Assembly (NCBI RefSeq): GCF_000023905.1 | Contig: NC_013192.1 | Location: 868,001-932,000, forward strand | DNA from: Leptotrichia buccalis C-1013-b | GTDB lineage: Bacteria; Fusobacteriota; Fusobacteriia; Fusobacteriales; Leptotrichiaceae | Direction: 5' to 3' | Length of the DNA: 64,000 bases | In this document: in pieces, positions 30,117-39,687 of the stretch | Layout: each line of letters begins with the position of its first letter | How positions within the stretch are numbered: the stretch's first letter is position 1 | Translations under genes and position numbers: made by a program | The notes under the pieces: generated by a model | Databases searched by the model: none | Told to the model about the DNA's origin: nothing | The model's input: the letters and a program-made list of their open reading frames with translations, nothing else

Positions 30117-31293
30117 TATCTTTTTTTGTTTCACTATTTTCAGAATTATTAAGCTTTCTCTTAGAATCTTTTGGAACATTAGAAATATGCTCATCTGTTG
30201 TATTACCAAAAATATCCCTGAAAAATCCAACTTCTAATTCTTTAGAGAACACGTTTTTTAAAATAATCATTACAATCGGTCCAATCAAAAATCCTATAAC
30301 TCCAAAAATTTTGAAACCAGAATACATTGATATTAATGTAATTAGTGGATGAACGCCTAAGTTTTGACTTACTAATTTTGGTTCCAACATTTGCCTTACT
30401 GACAAAACAATCAGATAAATCATTATTAATGCGATTCCCAGCTTTATGTCTCCTAATGCAAAAGAAATTACAGCCCATGGAATTAGAATTGTACCGGCTC
30501 CTAAAATTGGCAGAGCGTCTATCGCACAGATAATAATCGACATAAGCAGTGGGTATGCTACATTAAAATGAAGAAATGATAGCAAATTCAGGCAGACTAA
30601 GAGTTCAAAGAAGCAAATTGTCATTAGAATTATCTGGGCTTTTATGTAGGAACCAAGCACTGTAAACATATCTGTCTTTATATTGAATAATTTATCTAGC
30701 CAAGATTTTGGAAACTGCTGTTCCAAAAATGAGATAATTTTATCTCGGTCAAGACTTATAAAAAAAGTTGCCAAAATTGTTATGCAAATGTATAAAATTA
30801 AAGTAGGAATCGACGTAATAAAATTTATAAGCCCTTTTATAAACGTTCCAAGTTTTGCTGAACCTGACGAAATAAATCCGTTTATAGCATCGTTTATTTG
30901 TTTTGTAAAGCCTGACGGGAAATTTCCTAAATAAGAATAAATTTTTGCCATACTGTCAGTCCATAATTTCTGGATCATTTCACTGTAACTATTTAAGTTT
31001 TGTGATAATTTATAAATTTCGCTGACTAATTTTAGAGAACACCAGCCAATAATTCCGAAAAATATAAGTAAAAATGTTACAATTGAAATTATTGTAGCGA
31101 TTTTTTTGGAAAGTTTTAGCTTATTTTGTAAAAATCGCGTAAGCGGGCGTGCTAATATTGAAAAAAATAACGCTATTGTAAATGGGAATAGAAAAATTCC
31201 CAGTTTGAAAACTATAAATACGACTAGCAGAATTAAAGCGATGTATACAATAAAATATAATTTTTTAAAGTCAAAATTTTTGTAACTTGCCAT
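30109..31293 (-). CDS. AI-2E family permease-like membrane protein
   Basis: The 394-residue protein has seven to eight hydrophobic segments and the family pattern of AI-2E/PerM proteins: FTIALFFSILARPLTRFLQ near the N-terminus, IDALPILGAGTILIPWA at about 270, and a C-terminal PKLVSQNLGVHPLITLISMYSGFKIFG. Members include putative autoinducer exporters and Na+/H+ antiporters, so the substrate is open. I start at the ATG at 31293, which has AAAGGAG ten bases upstream, rather than at 31317. The C-terminal tail is charged and cytoplasmic. Confidence 0.85.
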   Translation of the reverse strand: MASYKNFDFKKLYFIVYIALILLVVFIVFKLGIFLFPFTIALFFSILARPLTRFLQNKLKLSKKIATIISIVTFLLIFFGIIGWCSLKLVSEIYKLSQNLNSYSEMIQKLWTDSMAKIYSYLGNFPSGFTKQINDAINGFISSGSAKLGTFIKGLINFITSIPTLILYICITILATFFISLDRDKIISFLEQQFPKSWLDKLFNIKTDMFTVLGSYIKAQIILMTICFFELLVCLNLLSFLHFNVAYPLLMSIIICAIDALPILGAGTILIPWAVISFALGDIKLGIALIMIYLIVLSVRQMLEPKLVSQNLGVHPLITLISMYSGFKIFGVIGFLIGPIVMIILKNVFSKELEVGFFRDIFGNTTDEHISNVPKDSKRKLNNSENSETKKDKK

Positions 31294-31526
31294 AAAGTAA
31301 GTACTCCTTTTCATCAAATCTTTTATTGAAAATATTATATAATAAATAAATAAAATTGTAAATGAATAATTTTAATAAATATCTTAAAATATAATTTCAA
31401 AAAAAATAAAAAAAGTCATAATTTTGTCAAAAAAAAATGATATTCTATGAAATAAATGCTATAATGAAAAGCATTAAAAAAATTTAATATGTTTTATTTT
31501 TAGGGAAAGGAGATTAAAAAATCAAA

Positions 31527-32795
31527 ATGTATTTAAACTTTAAAAATAGGAAAATACAGATTTTACTGCTATTATTCGTATCTTGTGCATTGAGTTATGC
31601 GACTAATGTAGATGATTTGATTTCACAGTATGAAAAAAATTCCTATACTACAAAAATTAATGCAGTAAGCTTGAAAAAATATGATATAAAAGACAAGGCA
31701 TTAAAAAATGGAGATAGGAATGAAATTACAGTAACATCTGACGACAATTACACATTGCATGGGCAGGCAAATGGTCTGACTATTGAAAACAATGTAAAAT
31801 ATGGCATGTTTTATTATAGGAATGGGTATAATTTTACAAATAGGGAAGTTACTCAAAATAGAATTGGAATTTCTAAAAATTTAAATGATTATTTCGGATA
31901 TAGTGACAATAATTATAATAAAAAAACAAATGAAATATCAAGAAATATACAAAAAATTACTAATGAAACTACGAAAAATTCTGAAATTCGGGATTTAATT
32001 GATTTGTATAAAAATTATAAAAATAAACAGAAGGAAATTGAGCAGGAAGCACTTACAGTAGATGATACAAAGAAAGATTATGCGATTCAGACAAAAAAGT
32101 ATGAGCTAGGGACAGCTACCCAATATGATTTTGAGCTGTCAAAGACAGAATATGAAAATTCCCAGCTGAAATATGAGAATTTAGGAAGAGAACTTAAAAT
32201 TTTGGCAGAGCAGTTTGGAACCTATAATGTAACTTTGCCTGAAAAAGAGAAACTGGAAGACTTGAAAAAGGTTGAATTGCAAAAGGATGATTTTTATGCA
32301 CTTAGATTATCAGAAGCTGAGACAATAGAATTGAATACCAAATTAAATAATGAACAGCTGAAAAAAGAAACAATAGACTATAAATATCCAAAACTAGTTG
32401 GAGATATCGGATATTCGCTGAAGGATCATTCAGTTGTCGTGGGACTAGCCGTCTCTAAAACATTTAAGAGATACAATGATACAATTGAAGATTTGAAAAA
32501 TGAAGCTGATAAATTGCAGTTACAGTATGAACAGAAAAAAAATGAGCTAATGTCAAACGTAGGGCAGCAAATGATAACTTATACAACTTACCAGACAAAT
32601 GAACTGACAGCGGAAAATACTATGAAAATTAAGAAAAAAGAATATGAAATCTATGCAAAAAAATACGAACTGGGACTGGACACATATTCCAATTATGTTG
32701 AAAAGCGGAATAATTATAAAAAAGCTGTAATGGATTATGAAATTGCCAAAAATGAACTTGCGGCGTTTACTAAAAAAATAAAATATTATAAATAA
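31527..32795 (+). CDS. TolC-family outer-membrane efflux protein
   Basis: The 422-residue protein has an N-terminal signal peptide (KIQILLLLFVSCALSYA) and two similar long-helix halves, typical of TolC channels. The recurring pattern (KKYELGTATQYDFELSKTEYENSQLKYENL near 190, then KKYELGLDTYSNYVEKRNNYKKAVMDYE near 380) marks the helix-hairpin repeats. It starts the efflux operon that continues with a MacA-like adaptor and MacB-like transporter, and so should supply the outer-membrane exit duct. It follows a TATAAT -10 at 31460-31465. Confidence 0.85.
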   Translation: MYLNFKNRKIQILLLLFVSCALSYATNVDDLISQYEKNSYTTKINAVSLKKYDIKDKALKNGDRNEITVTSDDNYTLHGQANGLTIENNVKYGMFYYRNGYNFTNREVTQNRIGISKNLNDYFGYSDNNYNKKTNEISRNIQKITNETTKNSEIRDLIDLYKNYKNKQKEIEQEALTVDDTKKDYAIQTKKYELGTATQYDFELSKTEYENSQLKYENLGRELKILAEQFGTYNVTLPEKEKLEDLKKVELQKDDFYALRLSEAETIELNTKLNNEQLKKETIDYKYPKLVGDIGYSLKDHSVVVGLAVSKTFKRYNDTIEDLKNEADKLQLQYEQKKNELMSNVGQQMITYTTYQTNELTAENTMKIKKKEYEIYAKKYELGLDTYSNYVEKRNNYKKAVMDYEIAKNELAAFTKKIKYYK

Positions 32796-32864
32796 AATGT
32801 GCAATATATGAAATAAGAATATAATGAAAGATAAAAAAAAGAAAATTGAGAAAGTGGTGATTTT

Positions 32865-34217
32865 GTGGAAATGAATACAGAAATTTCTGAAATAGTCGAA
32901 ACGATTGTATTGAGAAGGAAAAAGTCCCAAAATAAAAATAGGATTTGTAAATTTTTGCTAATGCTGGCTGTAGTGATGGCTGCTGTGGTGTCTTGTGGAA
33001 AAAAAGAAAATGTAGCTGAATATGAAGTTACAAATGTCCAGTTGGGAGATATTTCTCTGTCAGTTTCAAAAACAGGGCAAGTTGTGTCAGACAATGCGGT
33101 GTCAGTTTATACGACAGCAAGTCAAAGAGTTAGTAAAGTATTTTTCAAAGAAGGGGATAATGTAAAAAAAGGAGATGTAGTTGTAACATTTTATCCAGTT
33201 GATAAAAATGAAACTTTGAGAAAAATAAAAATGAAAACTTTGGAAATAAAAAAATATGAAAGAAATATAGCTGATGCTAAAGGCTCGCTTAGAAGAAAAA
33301 AAGAGTCTAAAAGCTTGGAAATTCAGCAAAAATCAAGAGATTTATATAATGCTGAAGAATTATATAAAGTTGGCGGAGAAACAAGAGTTAATGTAGATGA
33401 TGCAAGAAAGGCTCTAAGAAATTCAAGAATAGACTTAGATACAGTTGATAGTGAGCAAAAGGCGAGTATAGAAGATTCGAGAACAGCATTAAAAACTGCA
33501 AAATTAGAGTTAGCAACATTGCAGGAAGATCTGGCACTTATAAAAGATCAAATAACAAGTCCAGTAGATGGAGTTATTACAGAAATGACTGCTGATGAAA
33601 ATTATAAAGTAAATACAGAAACAACTTTATTTAAGGTGTCAGATTCTCAAAATATGAGAGCAGAAGTGAGTTTGTCAGATACACAAGTAAAAAATATAGA
33701 AGTAGGGCAAAGAGTAGAAATTACATCGGATGCATTACCTGATGGAGAAAAAGTGGAAGGAGAAGTGTCGCAAATTTCTGGAGTGGCTAAGAAAAGTTCA
33801 TCTCTTGATGAAAGTGATACAGTTGTAAAAATTAATCTGAACGAAACTAGAGGATTAAAGCCAGGTGCTACAATAACAGCAAAAATCTTTTATAAGGAAA
33901 GTAAAAATGTGACAAAGTTGCCATATAGTTCGGTTATTAATGAAAATGGAAAATATTATGTTTTTGTCGTAGGAAAAGGTAATAAAGTTTCAAAAAAGGA
34001 AGTAAAGGTAGGATTAAATGATGATTCCTATTATGAAATAGCTTCGGGAGTATCAATAGGCGAAAAAGTAATTACTGTTGCTGATGAGACTCTTAAAGAT
34101 GGACAAAAAATAAAAATTGCAGATCCATCAAAACAAAAGATGAAACCTAAAGGCGTAATATTTAAAGAAGAAAAACCATCAAAAAGAGGCGGAGGACCTG
34201 GTGGACCGCCAAGATAG
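32865..34217 (+). CDS. macA: MacA-like periplasmic adaptor lipoprotein
   Basis: This membrane fusion protein links a MacB transporter to an outer-membrane channel. An N-terminal cytoplasmic stretch leads to a hydrophobic signal and lipobox (AAVVSC, Cys44). Biotinyl-lipoyl halves (VFFKEGDNVKKGDVVVTFYP near 90 and ITSPVDGVITEM near 230) flank a helical hairpin. The C-terminus is Gly/Pro-rich (GGGPGGPPR). A GTG start at 32865 directly after GGTGAT is favoured; an ATG two codons later is possible. Long N-terminal extensions before a lipobox are uncommon. Confidence 0.88.
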   Translation: MEMNTEISEIVETIVLRRKKSQNKNRICKFLLMLAVVMAAVVSCGKKENVAEYEVTNVQLGDISLSVSKTGQVVSDNAVSVYTTASQRVSKVFFKEGDNVKKGDVVVTFYPVDKNETLRKIKMKTLEIKKYERNIADAKGSLRRKKESKSLEIQQKSRDLYNAEELYKVGGETRVNVDDARKALRNSRIDLDTVDSEQKASIEDSRTALKTAKLELATLQEDLALIKDQITSPVDGVITEMTADENYKVNTETTLFKVSDSQNMRAEVSLSDTQVKNIEVGQRVEITSDALPDGEKVEGEVSQISGVAKKSSSLDESDTVVKINLNETRGLKPGATITAKIFYKESKNVTKLPYSSVINENGKYYVFVVGKGNKVSKKEVKVGLNDDSYYEIASGVSIGEKVITVADETLKDGQKIKIADPSKQKMKPKGVIFKEEKPSKRGGGPGGPPR

Positions 34218-34244
34218 GAAAATAAACTTTAGAGGTAAATTTTT

Positions 34245-34937
34245 ATGATAAAGGTAAATGACATAGTAAAAATATATAAAAATGGGAACATGGAATTAAA
34301 AGTTTTGAAAGGGCTGAATCTGGAAGTGAAGGAAGGGGAATATGTAGCTTTTATGGGACCTTCTGGAAGTGGTAAATCAACTCTTATGAATATTTTAGGC
34401 TGTCTTGACAGCTTAACATCGGGAACATATATTTTAGATAATCAAGATGTTTCAACTATAAAAGGTGATGCACTTGCTAATGTTAGAAATAAAAAAATAG
34501 GCTTTGTCTTTCAAACTTTTAATTTATTACCAAAAATGACTGCAGTTGAAAATGTAGCTCTTCCAGCGCTTTATGCGGGTTTGAAAAAAGCTGAACGGAT
34601 AAAAAAGGCAACGGAGGCGCTAGAAAGTGTGGGACTTGGAGAAAGAATACATCATAAGCCAAACGAAATGTCTGGGGGACAAAGGCAAAGGGTTGCGATT
34701 GCAAGGGCGATAATTAATAATCCAAAAATTCTTTTGGCGGATGAGCCGACTGGAAATCTAGATTCAAAGTCTGGAGAAGAAGTTTTGGAAATTTTTAAAA
34801 AGTTAAATGATAATGGAACGACGATTGTAATGGTTACACATGAGGAAGATGTGGCAGAGCATTGTAAAAGAATTATTAGGTTAAAAGACGGTGTAATAGA
34901 AAAGGATGAACTTGTCCAGCATAGGAGAGGAGTGTAA
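34245..34937 (+). CDS. macB: MacB-type ABC transporter ATPase
   Basis: This is the ATPase of a mechanotransmission-type exporter (LolD/MacB class). It has Walker [11 protein letters not shown]-loop FQTFNLLPKMTA, signature [15 protein letters not shown], Walker B ILLADEPTGNLDSKS and His switch MVTHEED. At 230 residues it is a stand-alone ATPase; in Proteobacteria MacB fuses this domain to the permease, here encoded by the next gene. It lies 27 bases after the adaptor gene. Confidence 0.92.
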   Translation: MIKVNDIVKIYKNGNMELKVLKGLNLEVKEGEYVAFMGPSGSGKSTLMNILGCLDSLTSGTYILDNQDVSTIKGDALANVRNKKIGFVFQTFNLLPKMTAVENVALPALYAGLKKAERIKKATEALESVGLGERIHHKPNEMSGGQRQRVAIARAIINNPKILLADEPTGNLDSKSGEEVLEIFKKLNDNGTTIVMVTHEEDVAEHCKRIIRLKDGVIEKDELVQHRRGV

Positions 34938-34942
34938 TATAA

Positions 34943-36154
34943 ATGGATTTTATGGAATTGTTAAAATTATCAGTGTCAAATTTGTTTAGTTATAAAGTAC
35001 GTTCCTTTTTGACAATGCTTGGAATAATAATTGGAATATCTTCAGTTATAATGATGTCTTCACTGGGAGCAGGAGTTAAAGAGAATATTACTGGAGATTT
35101 GAACAAGTTGGGAGTATCAAATTTTGAAGTATCAATTGATACTTCACCAGGACAAACTCATAAATCGCAGGATTTATTAACACAAAAAGATATTAAAGAA
35201 TTGAAGAATATAGAAGGTATTGAAGCAGTAACTCCTACTTCTAGCACTTTTGCTAGATTGTCTACAAGCGATGGTTCGGATAAGATGTTTACAGGAACTG
35301 GAGTAACGGAAGACTATTTTAAGATATCAAATTACACAATAGTAAAAGGACGAAAGTTTTTGCCAACTGAATACAGAAAAGATGGGAAATATGTGATAAT
35401 AGATAATACAACAGCTAACCAGATGTTTCCTGATGAAAATCCAATAGGAAAAAAACTGACATTAAATTTTAAAAAGAACAGTGAAATAGTTACAATTGTT
35501 GGAGTATTTAAAAATCCGTATGCAAGTATGGGAGGAGGCGACCAGATGCCTGCAATGGGACTTTTACCTAATAATTACTTAAATTATTTGGAAGGAAATG
35601 AACAAGATAAATTTACTGCATTACAAATAAAGGCTACGGATGCAAATGAAATGAGCAGGGTAATGGAAATTGTAAAAGAAAAGATGAAAACCCGAGGGAG
35701 TGAATCTGATATTTACAACGTGAACTCAACAAGTCAAGGATTGGATGAATTTAACAATATTCTTAATATGCTTTCGCTTTTTATAAGTGGAGTTGCCGCC
35801 ATTTCACTTTTTGTAGGTGGAATAGGAGTTATGAATATAATGCTTGTAAGTGTTACCGAAAGAATCAGGGAAGTTGGACTCAGAAAGGCAATTGGGGCTA
35901 AGACTAGGCACATTCTTATACAATTTTTGATAGAAGCAGTTATTTTAACATTTTTTGGTGGAATAATTGGAGTTGTAATTGGATATTCATTGGCACTCCT
36001 GATCGGCATATTTATACAAACTTCGCCAATATTAAGTCCGGTTGTAGTATTTGTGTGTATATTCGTTTCTACAATGATAGGATTGGTTTTTGGTGTTTAT
36101 CCAGCAAAAAAAGCTGCGGCATTGGAGCCGATGGAAGCACTGAGAACAGATTAG
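34943..36154 (+). CDS. MacB-type ABC transporter permease
   Basis: The 403 residues have the MacB layout: one N-terminal membrane helix (KVRSFLTMLGIIIGISSVIMMSSLGAG), a large periplasmic domain (about 45-270), and three C-terminal helices including GGIGVMNIMLVSVTERIREVGLRKAIGAKTRHIL, the coupling region. With the ATPase, adaptor and TolC-like protein it forms a complete tripartite export system. Substrates of this class include macrolides, peptides and toxins; none can be chosen from sequence. A terminator follows. Confidence 0.92.
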   Translation: MDFMELLKLSVSNLFSYKVRSFLTMLGIIIGISSVIMMSSLGAGVKENITGDLNKLGVSNFEVSIDTSPGQTHKSQDLLTQKDIKELKNIEGIEAVTPTSSTFARLSTSDGSDKMFTGTGVTEDYFKISNYTIVKGRKFLPTEYRKDGKYVIIDNTTANQMFPDENPIGKKLTLNFKKNSEIVTIVGVFKNPYASMGGGDQMPAMGLLPNNYLNYLEGNEQDKFTALQIKATDANEMSRVMEIVKEKMKTRGSESDIYNVNSTSQGLDEFNNILNMLSLFISGVAAISLFVGGIGVMNIMLVSVTERIREVGLRKAIGAKTRHILIQFLIEAVILTFFGGIIGVVIGYSLALLIGIFIQTSPILSPVVVFVCIFVSTMIGLVFGVYPAKKAAALEPMEALRTD

Positions 36155-36181
36155 AATTATGTTTAAATAAAAATAAAAATT

Positions 36182-36220
36182 GATTATCTTAAAAAATTAA
36201 ATTTAGGATAATCTTTTTTT
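36182..36220 (+). terminator. Terminator of the efflux operon
   Basis: GATTATCTT (36182-36190) pairs with AGGATAATC (36205-36213), including one G-U pair, and is followed by seven T. Confidence 0.8.
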
Positions 36221-36322
36221 ATAGATTTTGAGAAAAGTGTGATATAATAAGGAATAAATTTTAAATATATTTGAATTATAATATTGATGAGAAATGTAGA
36301 GTATAAAAGGAGATGATAAAAA

Positions 36323-37510
36323 ATGTCAAAAAATAAGTATATTGATATGGATATAACAAATTTGCCAACACCAGCGTTTATAGTTGATGAAAGGCTGCTA
36401 AAAAGAAATCTTGAAACATTAAAAAGTGTAATTGATAGAACAGGATGTAAAATATTGCTTGCACAAAAGGGATTTTCGATGTTTTATTTCTATCTGTTAA
36501 TTAGTGAATATTTAAATGGTACGACTGCAAGTTCATTATTTGAGGCAAGACTTGGGTATGAGGAAATGGAATTGAAAAATCCTGGTAAAAAATTAGAAAC
36601 TCATATTTTTAATCCGTCTTACAGGGATGATGAGTTTGATGAAATAATGGAAATAACAAATCATATTGTTTTTAATTCTTTCAATCAATGGAAAAAATTT
36701 AAAAGTAAAGTGAAGGAATTTGAAGAAAAGAATGGTAAAAAAATTAGCTGTGGACTTCGGTTAAATCCAGAATTTTCAGAAGTTGAAACAGAGATTTATA
36801 ATCCAGCGGGAAGGTTCTCAAGATTTGGCGTAACACTCGAAAACTTTAAGGAAGATGAGATTGAAGGCTTGGATGGCTTTCATTTCCATGCACTCTGTGA
36901 GCAAAATTCAGATGCGCTTGAAAATGTATTAAAAATTTTTGAACAAAAATTTGGGAAATACCTGTATAATATGAAATGGCTTAATTTTGGCGGAGGACAT
37001 CACATTACAAGAGAAGATTATGATATTGAAAAACTTGTAAAATGTATAAATTATATAAAAGAAAAATATAATGTGGAAGTGTATTTGGAGCCAGGAGAAG
37101 CGGTTGCCTTGAATACAGGATTTTTAGTTTCGGAAGTTTTAGATATTACAAAAAATGAGATGGATATTTTATTAATGGATACTTCGGCCTCCTGCCATAT
37201 GCCTGATGTAATCGAAATGCCATACCGTCCATTTATTTTTGGTTCAGGAATGCCAAATGAGAAGAAATACACTTATAGATTGGGAGGGCCTACTTGTCTT
37301 GCTGGAGATATAATCGGAGATTATTCCTTTGATGAACCTGTAAAAGTGGGAGATAAGCTTATTTTTACTGATATGGCACATTACAGCATGGTTAAGACGA
37401 ATACTTTCAATGGGATAAATTTGCCTGTGATTGCAGTTTATACAGAAAAAGGTGGAGTTGAGGTTATTAGAAAATTTGAATACGAAGACTTTAGAAATAG
37501 ATTGTCATAA
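36323..37510 (+). CDS. nspC: Carboxynorspermidine/carboxyspermidine decarboxylase
   Basis: NspC is a PLP enzyme of the alanine-racemase fold that makes norspermidine or spermidine by decarboxylation. The 395 residues show the PLP Lys region ILLAQKGFS (about 44-52), TTASSLFEARLGYEE, the FHFHALCEQNSDAL motif and LNFGGGHHITREDYD, all typical of NspC. TSASCHMPDVIEMPYRP and GPTCLAGD complete the active site. The usual partner, carboxynorspermidine dehydrogenase, is not adjacent. The gene has its own AAAGGAG site and a terminator on either side. Confidence 0.93.
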   Translation: MSKNKYIDMDITNLPTPAFIVDERLLKRNLETLKSVIDRTGCKILLAQKGFSMFYFYLLISEYLNGTTASSLFEARLGYEEMELKNPGKKLETHIFNPSYRDDEFDEIMEITNHIVFNSFNQWKKFKSKVKEFEEKNGKKISCGLRLNPEFSEVETEIYNPAGRFSRFGVTLENFKEDEIEGLDGFHFHALCEQNSDALENVLKIFEQKFGKYLYNMKWLNFGGGHHITREDYDIEKLVKCINYIKEKYNVEVYLEPGEAVALNTGFLVSEVLDITKNEMDILLMDTSASCHMPDVIEMPYRPFIFGSGMPNEKKYTYRLGGPTCLAGDIIGDYSFDEPVKVGDKLIFTDMAHYSMVKTNTFNGINLPVIAVYTEKGGVEVIRKFEYEDFRNRLS

Positions 37511-37526
37511 TTTGAAATAAAAAAAT

Positions 37527-37578
37527 GGGGTTGTCTCATAAGGTAATACAAGACAACCTCTTCTTGTGTTAGTTTTTT
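37527..37578. terminator. Terminator between nspC and the convergent ABC-F gene
   Basis: GGGGTTGTCT (37527-37536) pairs with AGACAACCTC (37551-37560), including one G-U pair. T-rich tracts lie on the right, and A-rich sequence on the left gives a T-tract for the opposite strand. Confidence 0.65.
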
Positions 37579-37603
37579 TCTAGTTGCTAATTATTCATTT
37601 CAT

Positions 37604-39082
37604 CTACAATTGTATTATTTTATTAGCTACATCTTCAACAAATCTCTTATCGTGTTCTACCAATATTAAAGTTAAAGTTGACTTTTTTATAATTTCCTCA
37701 ATCTGTATTCTTGATATTACATCTATATAATTAATTGGCTCATCCCAAATAAACAAATGAGCTGGTTTTGACAAACTTGCAGCAATCAATACTTTCTTTT
37801 TTTGTCCATTACTATAATTTTTCATGTCCATTTCAAATAATTCTATTGAAAAATCTAATTTTCTAAGAATTGTTTTAAACAAAGTTTCATCAATATCTTG
37901 TTTTTGAATATACTCATTTAAATTTCCTATTAAATCAGAAGTATCTTGAGGTATATATGATAGTTTTAAATTACTTGCTAATTTTACTTCTCCCGTGTAA
38001 TTATGATTGATCCCTAGTAAAATTTTAATTAGTGTTGATTTTCCACAGCCATTGCAACCATATATGGCTGCTATGTCGCCTTGTTTTATCTCGAAATTTA
38101 CACCACTTAATATCTGTTTTTCTCCATAATATAATGATAAATTGTTAACTGATATTAGAGTTTCTTTGTGATGATGCAACGAATGTAGCAGCAAATTTTC
38201 CTTTACCTCGATATCTTTTAATAAGTTTTGTTTTTCTTTTATCGCCTTGATGTATCTGTTTTCCAAATTCTTTGATTTTTTCATCATCTTAGCAGACTGA
38301 TGACCGATATGCCCTTTGTCTGGTTTTACACCAGATACTTTTACTCCATTTTTTGTATTTTCAATTTTATCTGACCAGATTTTACTTTGTTTTGCAGCTT
38401 TCTTTAATCGCTTAATATCCTTTTTTAATCTCTCGTTTTGACTAATTTCAAACTGATCTTTGATCATTTTATTTTCATACCATGATGTAAAATTTCCCGA
38501 TTGAACATCAATAGTATTTCTGTTAATAGAAATAATATGATTGATACATCCATCTAAAAAATCTCTATCATGGGATATAAGTAAAAATCCCTTTTTATTT
38601 TTCAGATATTTGCTTACAATTTTTCTCCCATCCATATCTAAATGATTCGTTGGTTCGTCAATAAGTAAAAATCCGTTTTCGTTTGTAAATAAAATAGCTA
38701 AAAGGATTTTTGCCTGTTCTCCCTTAGACAGGGTTTCAAATTTTCTGTGAATAAGATTTTCGTCTACATTTAACAAATTAAGTTCTCTAAATAATCTCCA
38801 CTCTTCCTCACTTGATGTCAGTTCTTTAAATAATTCTATACCTGATTTTGAAGTATCAGTTATATTTGGCGGGAATTTAATAAAGTCTGTACTTTTACTG
38901 ATTTTACCCTGATAAGTTTCCTGATTTAAAAGCAGTTTAAATAGAGTTGACTTTCCAATTCCATTCCTACCTATTAACCCTGTTTTCCAGCTAGTATCAA
39001 AAGAAAATGATACATTTTCAAAAACAGGTTTTACATATCCATAATATGAAAATGTAAGGTTTTCAACTTTAATTGTTGACAT
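37604..39082 (-). CDS. Lsa-type ABC-F ribosomal protection protein
   Basis: This is a soluble protein with two ABC domains and no membrane part. Walker A motifs are GRNGIGKST (about 37) and GCNGCGKST (about 345). The first Walker B is LLIDEPTNHLD and the second IWDEPINYID. The inter-domain linker is charged (KRLKKAAKQSKIWSDKIENTKNG ... GHIGHQSAKMMKRS-like). The GHIG/AKMMK pattern and IWDEPxNYxDV are those of Lsa proteins, which displace lincosamides, streptogramin A and pleuromutilins from the ribosome. Actual resistance is not shown by sequence. GAAGAGGTG precedes the ATG. Confidence 0.85.
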   Translation of the reverse strand: MSTIKVENLTFSYYGYVKPVFENVSFSFDTSWKTGLIGRNGIGKSTLFKLLLNQETYQGKISKSTDFIKFPPNITDTSKSGIELFKELTSSEEEWRLFRELNLLNVDENLIHRKFETLSKGEQAKILLAILFTNENGFLLIDEPTNHLDMDGRKIVSKYLKNKKGFLLISHDRDFLDGCINHIISINRNTIDVQSGNFTSWYENKMIKDQFEISQNERLKKDIKRLKKAAKQSKIWSDKIENTKNGVKVSGVKPDKGHIGHQSAKMMKKSKNLENRYIKAIKEKQNLLKDIEVKENLLLHSLHHHKETLISVNNLSLYYGEKQILSGVNFEIKQGDIAAIYGCNGCGKSTLIKILLGINHNYTGEVKLASNLKLSYIPQDTSDLIGNLNEYIQKQDIDETLFKTILRKLDFSIELFEMDMKNYSNGQKKKVLIAASLSKPAHLFIWDEPINYIDVISRIQIEEIIKKSTLTLILVEHDKRFVEDVANKIIQL

Positions 39083-39152
39083 AAAATCACCTCTTCATAA
39101 GTTTGATTTTGTTTGATATTACACCACTTTCAATTCCTGCATTTACAAAACT

Positions 39153-39555
39153 TTATTTTTCCTGCACTTTCACTAATTTTACACTGTTATTTTTATCTAA
39201 AGGTATTAAATAATCAGTATTTTGTTCATTTTCTTCAAAAAGTAATTTTATTTTTGGAGAAATACTTTTCAAAATATCTGTTTTGTTATCTTTTTCATCT
39301 TTTATTTTTTACCTTCTTTCCTTATTTTTCATATTGTTCTACGTTTAAAATTTTAAGAATATCACTATAAATTTCATCAAAAATATCTAAAGTGTTTTTT
39401 AAAAAATTTACATTACTTTTATTTAAGGATATTTCTTTATAATCAGCTTTTATTTTATATTTCCAGCATTTTTAAATTCTTTGGATTTTTTCTCCAAAGC
39501 AATTCTAGTATCTTGATATCGCCCTATATACGTATTTTCCCCTTTAATCAATATT
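39153..39555 (-). pseudogene. Decayed coding remnant upstream of the ABC-F gene
   Basis: On the minus strand three coding-like stretches follow each other in different frames. The first (from about 39552) reads LIKGENTYIGRYQDTRIALE and KKSKEFKNA. The second (to a stop at 39322) reads KIKADYKEISLNKSN and LDIFDEIYSDILKILNV. The third (to a stop at 39153) reads DILKSISPKIKLLFEEN and DYLIPLDKNNSVKLVKVQEK. Frames change near 39467 and 39315. I do not recognise the protein. The pieces may be one broken gene or two. Confidence 0.4.
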
Positions 39556-39649
39556 ATTATTTATTCAATTATACCTTAAGAATTTAAAAAAATAAAGATT
39601 TTTTATAATAAATTTAATATATTTTATTTGTTTAATCTTTTTTTGTTAT

Positions 39650-39676
39650 AAAAAAGATAGCCATTTCTGACCATCT
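39650..39676 (-). terminator. Terminator of the trp operon
   Basis: Read on the minus strand, AGATGGTCA, a GAAA tetraloop and TGGCTATCT (39655-39676) form a 9-bp stem with two G-U pairs, followed by T residues, 12 bases past the trpA stop. Confidence 0.85.
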
Positions 39677-39687
39677 TCGCTAAATAC

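Noticed and set aside
39113-39370. Plus-strand 85-residue frame upstream of the ABC-F gene
   Set aside because: The minus strand of the same region shows a more protein-like remnant, and the plus-strand translation is dominated by Phe, Leu and His from AT-rich sequence.
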